9,478 bases of DNA from assembly GCA_937885175.1 (NCBI GenBank), contig CAKZZO010000016.1:1-9478 (forward strand), in the 5' to 3' direction. The position numbers were made by a program, and so were the translations under genes. Source of the stretch: an uncultured Treponema sp. (lineage in GTDB: Bacteria; Spirochaetota; Spirochaetia; Treponematales; Treponemataceae). This document shows, piece by piece, positions 6,615 through 9,478 of the stretch. The notes below the pieces were generated by a model. That model saw only the letters and a program-made list of their open reading frames with translations. It was not told the origin of the DNA and made no database searches. How positions within the stretch are numbered: position 1 is the first letter of the stretch; each line of letters starts with the position of its first letter.

Positions 6615-8200
6615 TATGCTTTTTTCTCCACATCTCCAATCAAAACATAATTCTTCATTATCTCTAAGAAGACCTTCCACATTTCAAACTGCAATTCCAA
6701 CTGTTCCGCCGCATCACGGTTTCTGGAGGAATTAAGCAGAACCTTGATATTCGTAATCGTATCCGGTGCTGTTTTTTTGGCATCGGTAAGCATTTCGTTT
6801 ATCTGATTGTAAAGAGTATATAACTTTTTGGTCGAATTTTGAATCAGATTATGCGCCTGCTTATTGATAATATCGACATTTCCCGCCAATCGGGTAAGAA
6901 ATTCGGGGTCTTTGTGGCTGTCGCGGATAAAACCCTCCAGAACGGCAATATCGTTGGGTGCATTCCGGGCAAAGGATTTTTCAAAGGTTTCAAATTCGTT
7001 GGGAATTTCACCTGCTGCAAACACATCAGAAGAAAAATCAGACTTTGTGGAGTTGTTGTTAAAAAAGCCTTCAATAACGATATCGTTCAGCAAAGCCATA
7101 ATCGGTTCATTCAAGAAATATTTGACAAAGGTTTTTACCACCTGCACTGGCGTAATCCAAGTGAAGGAAGAAGGAGTATTTTGCTGCAGGTTTTCATTGT
7201 TGTCGTTGTTGTAGCCTTCTATTTGTTCCAATGGCTTTGAACCGAACAGTTTTTGAATTTCCGCAGAAATAGTGATGTCCTTGATTTCAATTTTTAGTTT
7301 TTTCTCATCGGCAACAAATTTTTCCTCAATATAGGTCGCATATTTTTGCCGGGCAATAGGCTTGTAATTTGCACTCTGGGGGGCTGCCTCCGGGTCTTTC
7401 TTGGCAATGCAAATCAGTTTTTTCAGCATCTCTGGATTAAGAATGCGGGTAAGAATGGAATTTATCTTGCGGAAATACGTATTGATTTGTTTTGTTTCAT
7501 CAGCATTCAGCGGACGACCTTTTCTCAGTTCATCCAAGGCACAGACCGCCCGTACCGTAGAAGCGGTAATGCTTTGATGTGCCGTGATGTAGTAAAAGTC
7601 CTGGAGAGACCCTGCCAAGGTGTCAGGAATTGCCGGCTGAAAACTGGGCGTGTAGGACGGATTAAAACCGATATACTCAGGGTCAAAGGTATGGATGACA
7701 CTCATATAATTATAGCGACAGATATCTGACAACTGGTGCAAGCTTGCAATAATTTCGTCAATCTTCAAAAAACCTGGCGTACTCAGTTCTTTTGCAAGAG
7801 ATTCCAGTCGCTGACGTTGAACCCTAAGCACATCTGTCATCGGTTGGTTTGACTGCAGCACTTCCTGCTTACGGTTTTCGTAGGTGAGCCCTTCCAGTTT
7901 TTCCTGATTTTCCGTAGAAAAGCCCGTCAAAAGCAACTGCTGCTCAAAAAGCATAGCCCGCTGTACATCCTCGCTGCAAATCGTAGACATCAGGATGTCG
8001 TCAAGGGGTTTGGTGTTTTCGTACATTACGCGGAAGATTTCACCAAAATTGGGGGTAAACAAATTGTTCTTGTAGATAACAGGCTGGAATGCTTTGACTT
8101 CGGCTTCTAGTTTTCGGATTTCTATGCGTTTGCGTACCTCGGGCGAATTGCTTTTAAAGATTGACTCGAGAAACTCAACTAACGCCTGAAAGAAACCCAT
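6614..8200 (-). CDS. Spirochaete-type protein of unknown function (DUF5312-like), 528 aa
   Basis: It resembles a long cytoplasmic protein family that I associate with spirochaetes, possibly DUF5312; this naming is from memory and unverified. No catalytic motif is visible. It starts with an amphipathic helix (MGFFQALVEFLESIFK) but has no signal peptide or clear transmembrane segment. Most of the sequence appears helical, with heptad-like stretches around 95-160 and 425-520. A Pro/aromatic-rich insert is at 172-195 and an Asn-rich linker at about 330-341. The ATG at 8200 lies 16 bases after the dus stop and has no recognisable Shine-Dalgarno sequence, so translation may depend on coupling to dus or on an unusual initiation region. 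It overlaps the cyclase start by one base, which links it functionally to c-di-GMP signalling or the envelope cassette by inference only. Confidence 0.85.
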   Translation of the reverse strand: MGFFQALVEFLESIFKSNSPEVRKRIEIRKLEAEVKAFQPVIYKNNLFTPNFGEIFRVMYENTKPLDDILMSTICSEDVQRAMLFEQQLLLTGFSTENQEKLEGLTYENRKQEVLQSNQPMTDVLRVQRQRLESLAKELSTPGFLKIDEIIASLHQLSDICRYNYMSVIHTFDPEYIGFNPSYTPSFQPAIPDTLAGSLQDFYYITAHQSITASTVRAVCALDELRKGRPLNADETKQINTYFRKINSILTRILNPEMLKKLICIAKKDPEAAPQSANYKPIARQKYATYIEEKFVADEKKLKIEIKDITISAEIQKLFGSKPLEQIEGYNNDNNENLQQNTPSSFTWITPVQVVKTFVKYFLNEPIMALLNDIVIEGFFNNNSTKSDFSSDVFAAGEIPNEFETFEKSFARNAPNDIAVLEGFIRDSHKDPEFLTRLAGNVDIINKQAHNLIQNSTKKLYTLYNQINEMLTDAKKTAPDTITNIKVLLNSSRNRDAAEQLELQFEMWKVFLEIMKNYVLIGDVEKKA

Positions 8201-8216
8201 GTATACTATTTTACGA

Positions 8217-9296
8217 CTATTTTGGGAATTTTACAATAGAGGGGGGAAAACCCGTAAATATTTCTCTGAACTGGACCACGGTTTCTGCTTGGACAAGTTG
8301 CTTCCGCAATGCGCCGCCACCGTTCAAGCCCTTGCTGTAGGCGCAGAAACGCTTTCGCATTTCCAGACAGGCACTTTTTTCGCCTCGATCAGCCACCAGC
8401 AAATCCAGTTCGCGAAAGCCCGCATCTATTCTTGTGCGCGCGTCTATGTCGTGCATTTTGCCAGTCGCCAAAAAATCATGGGTCTGCGTAAATAAAAAAG
8501 GATTTCCCATTGCGCCACGGGCAAACATCACCGCATCACAGCCAGTTTCTTCCAGCATACGCTTTGCATCCTCAGGGGTAAAGGCATCGCCGCTTCCAAA
8601 CACCGGAATTTTTTGCGGGGCATCCGCGGTCTCTTTCCTCACAAATGCCACCAGTTCCGCAAGCGCATGCCAGTCAGCCTTGCCTTCGTAGCCCTGAGCC
8701 CTTGTCCGCCCATGGAGCGTCATTGCGCTTGCTCCTGCTTGTATGGCGGCTTCTGCACATTCCTTCCAGGTGATATGCTCGCTATCCCATCCCAGGCGGA
8801 ATTTCACCGTTACGGGGATTTCTATTTCATAGGGAACAACATCGCCCGCCCTGTTTATGCGCTTTCCTTCATAGTTTTTTACTGCTTTAACGACGGCACT
8901 TACAATATCGTATAGATGCTCTGGGTCACGGGTGAGGGAACTTCCTGCATTGGTCTTGATGATTTTTGGAACCGGGCAGCCACCGTTTATGTCGATACAC
9001 TCACAACTCGTCCGCTCCAGCACAAGGCGCGCCGCATTCGCCATCGTCTCTGGCTTACCGCCAAAAATCTGCACCGCATACTGGTCTTCATTAGGAGCCC
9101 GCTTCATCAGTTCTTCCGTCTTTCCAGACCCCCGTGTTAAGGCTTCCGCAGAGACCATTTCCGTATAGGCAAAATTCGCCCCGCATTCACGGCAAATTGA
9201 CCGAAAGGCACGGTCAGAATACCCCGCCACTGGCGCAAGGAATAAATTGCCGTCAAGCGTAAGAGAACCAATGTGTACGGGGTGATAGAGAGACAT
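8217..9296 (-). CDS. dus: tRNA-dihydrouridine synthase (DusB-like)
   Basis: An FMN enzyme that reduces specific uridines in tRNA to dihydrouridine using NADPH. The 359-residue protein has the TIM-barrel FMN domain and the helical C-terminal tRNA-binding domain. Diagnostic segments are LAPVAGYSDRAFR (20-32), EMVSA (46-50), VQIFGG (75-80), IDINGGCPVPKI (101-112) with the catalytic Cys107, VTVKFRLGWD (162-171), HGRTRAQGYEGKADW (195-209) and FARGAMGNPFLF (258-269). The start of the protein, MSLYHPVHIGSLTL, matches DusB-type N-termini, so ATG at 9296 is preferred although only a weak purine tract precedes it. An insert of roughly 15-18 residues (about 141-158) precedes the VTVK strand compared with the usual DusB. 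It is the first gene of the leftward cluster and has its own TATAAT promoter. Confidence 0.95.
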   Translation of the reverse strand: MSLYHPVHIGSLTLDGNLFLAPVAGYSDRAFRSICRECGANFAYTEMVSAEALTRGSGKTEELMKRAPNEDQYAVQIFGGKPETMANAARLVLERTSCECIDINGGCPVPKIIKTNAGSSLTRDPEHLYDIVSAVVKAVKNYEGKRINRAGDVVPYEIEIPVTVKFRLGWDSEHITWKECAEAAIQAGASAMTLHGRTRAQGYEGKADWHALAELVAFVRKETADAPQKIPVFGSGDAFTPEDAKRMLEETGCDAVMFARGAMGNPFLFTQTHDFLATGKMHDIDARTRIDAGFRELDLLVADRGEKSACLEMRKRFCAYSKGLNGGGALRKQLVQAETVVQFREIFTGFPPSIVKFPK

Positions 9297-9343
9297 GGAA
9301 ATATTCTACGTGGATTTTTGCGAAATGGCAAGGCAAAGAAAAT

Positions 9344-9360
9344 AGGGCAAACGCATTATA
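9344..9360 (-). repeat. 17-base repeat, right copy (TATAATGCGTTTGCCCT)
   Basis: The reverse complement of this site is identical to plus-strand bases 35-51, so the two copies face each other across almost the whole window. Here the repeat includes the -10 box and the presumed first transcribed bases of the dus promoter. Outside the 17 bases the flanks do not match. This suggests a shared promoter or operator-type element, or a short dispersed repeat, rather than a long duplication. Confidence 0.6.
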
Positions 9361-9381
9361 ATCCATTCGCAAGTAAGACAA
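9355..9381 (-). promoter_or_regulatory. Probable sigma-70 promoter of dus
   Basis: On the minus strand a perfect TATAAT lies at 9360-9355. A TTGTCT hexamer (4 of 6 matches to TTGACA) lies at 9381-9376 with a 15-base spacer, which is shorter than the ideal 17. Transcription would start near 9348, giving a leader of about 50 bases before the dus ATG. No other strong promoter was found at later gene starts in the dus-to-rhomboid cluster, so this one may drive the whole run. Confidence 0.5.
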
Positions 9382-9394
9382 AAAGGGCACAGGT

Positions 9395-9465
9395 AAAAAA
9401 GCCTCAGCAAAAACGAAAAATGCGTCCGCTTACGGAAAAGCGCGTCTGGTTCGCACGCTGAGAGG
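9395..9465 (-). terminator. Possible terminator of an off-window upstream gene
   Basis: Read on the minus strand, CTCAGC (9462-9457) can pair with GCTGAG (9408-9403) and is followed by GC and six T (9400-9395). The region between contains an inner 5-bp hairpin CGCTT/AAGCG (9442-9427) followed by two T-runs. The structure is compatible with a branched intrinsic terminator for a minus-strand gene entering from the right edge. The long loop makes it weak evidence. Confidence 0.25.
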
Positions 9466-9478
9466 ATTGGAACTTGGA

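Noticed and set aside
6615..6680. Longer start of the diguanylate cyclase at 6680
   Set aside because: It would overlap the preceding gene by 67 bases. The TAATG arrangement at 6614 is a typical coupled start.
35..9360. Interpretation of the 17-base inverted repeat as the ends of a transposon
   Set aside because: The interval contains core housekeeping genes, no transposase or integrase, and no target-site duplication is evident beside the copies.
9377..9478. Lys-rich open plus-strand frame running off the right edge, and a tRNA-like look of the minus strand (a CCA-like triplet)
   Set aside because: The plus frame has no usable start after its in-frame TAA at 9374-9376. The minus strand does not fold into a consistent T-arm and acceptor stem.

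Overview
The window reads as a chromosomal segment of a spirochaete, most likely a host-associated Treponema. Two things point there: PheS is the long archaeal/eukaryotic-cytosolic type known from spirochaetes, and a 528-residue protein resembles a spirochaete-restricted family of unknown function. This is family recognition from the translated sequence; no database search was possible. All nine intact genes lie on the minus strand, so transcription runs from the right edge to the left.

Region 1 (about 8217-9478): the right edge carries a possible terminator of an off-window gene. It is followed by a TATAAT promoter and dus, a tRNA-dihydrouridine synthase of the DusB type. Region 2 (4148-8200): four tightly packed genes. 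They encode the 528-residue spirochaete protein, a GAF-GGDEF diguanylate cyclase, a rhomboid intramembrane protease and a secreted 239-residue protein. Consecutive genes overlap by 1, 4 and 4 bases, which strongly suggests a translationally coupled unit. Region 3 (3629-4081): a second, smaller secreted protein with its own good ribosome binding site, then a hairpin that probably separates this unit from pheS. Region 4 (451-3558): pheS, hisG and hisB, spaced 37 and 30 bases apart and probably co-transcribed. Region 5 (1-450): no intact gene. It holds a decayed PIN-domain toxin-like gene on the plus strand and a 17-base sequence that recurs, inverted, in the dus promoter region.

The most unusual assembly is the coupled cassette of c-di-GMP synthase, rhomboid protease and two exported proteins. 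Together with the cytoplasmic 528-residue protein it could be a signalling or envelope-proteolysis module; that is inference from gene order only. The pheS-hisG-hisB group covers Phe-tRNA charging plus the first and the IGP-dehydratase steps of histidine synthesis; the remaining his genes must lie elsewhere. No transposase, CRISPR array, recognisable tRNA or rRNA, or phage gene is visible.
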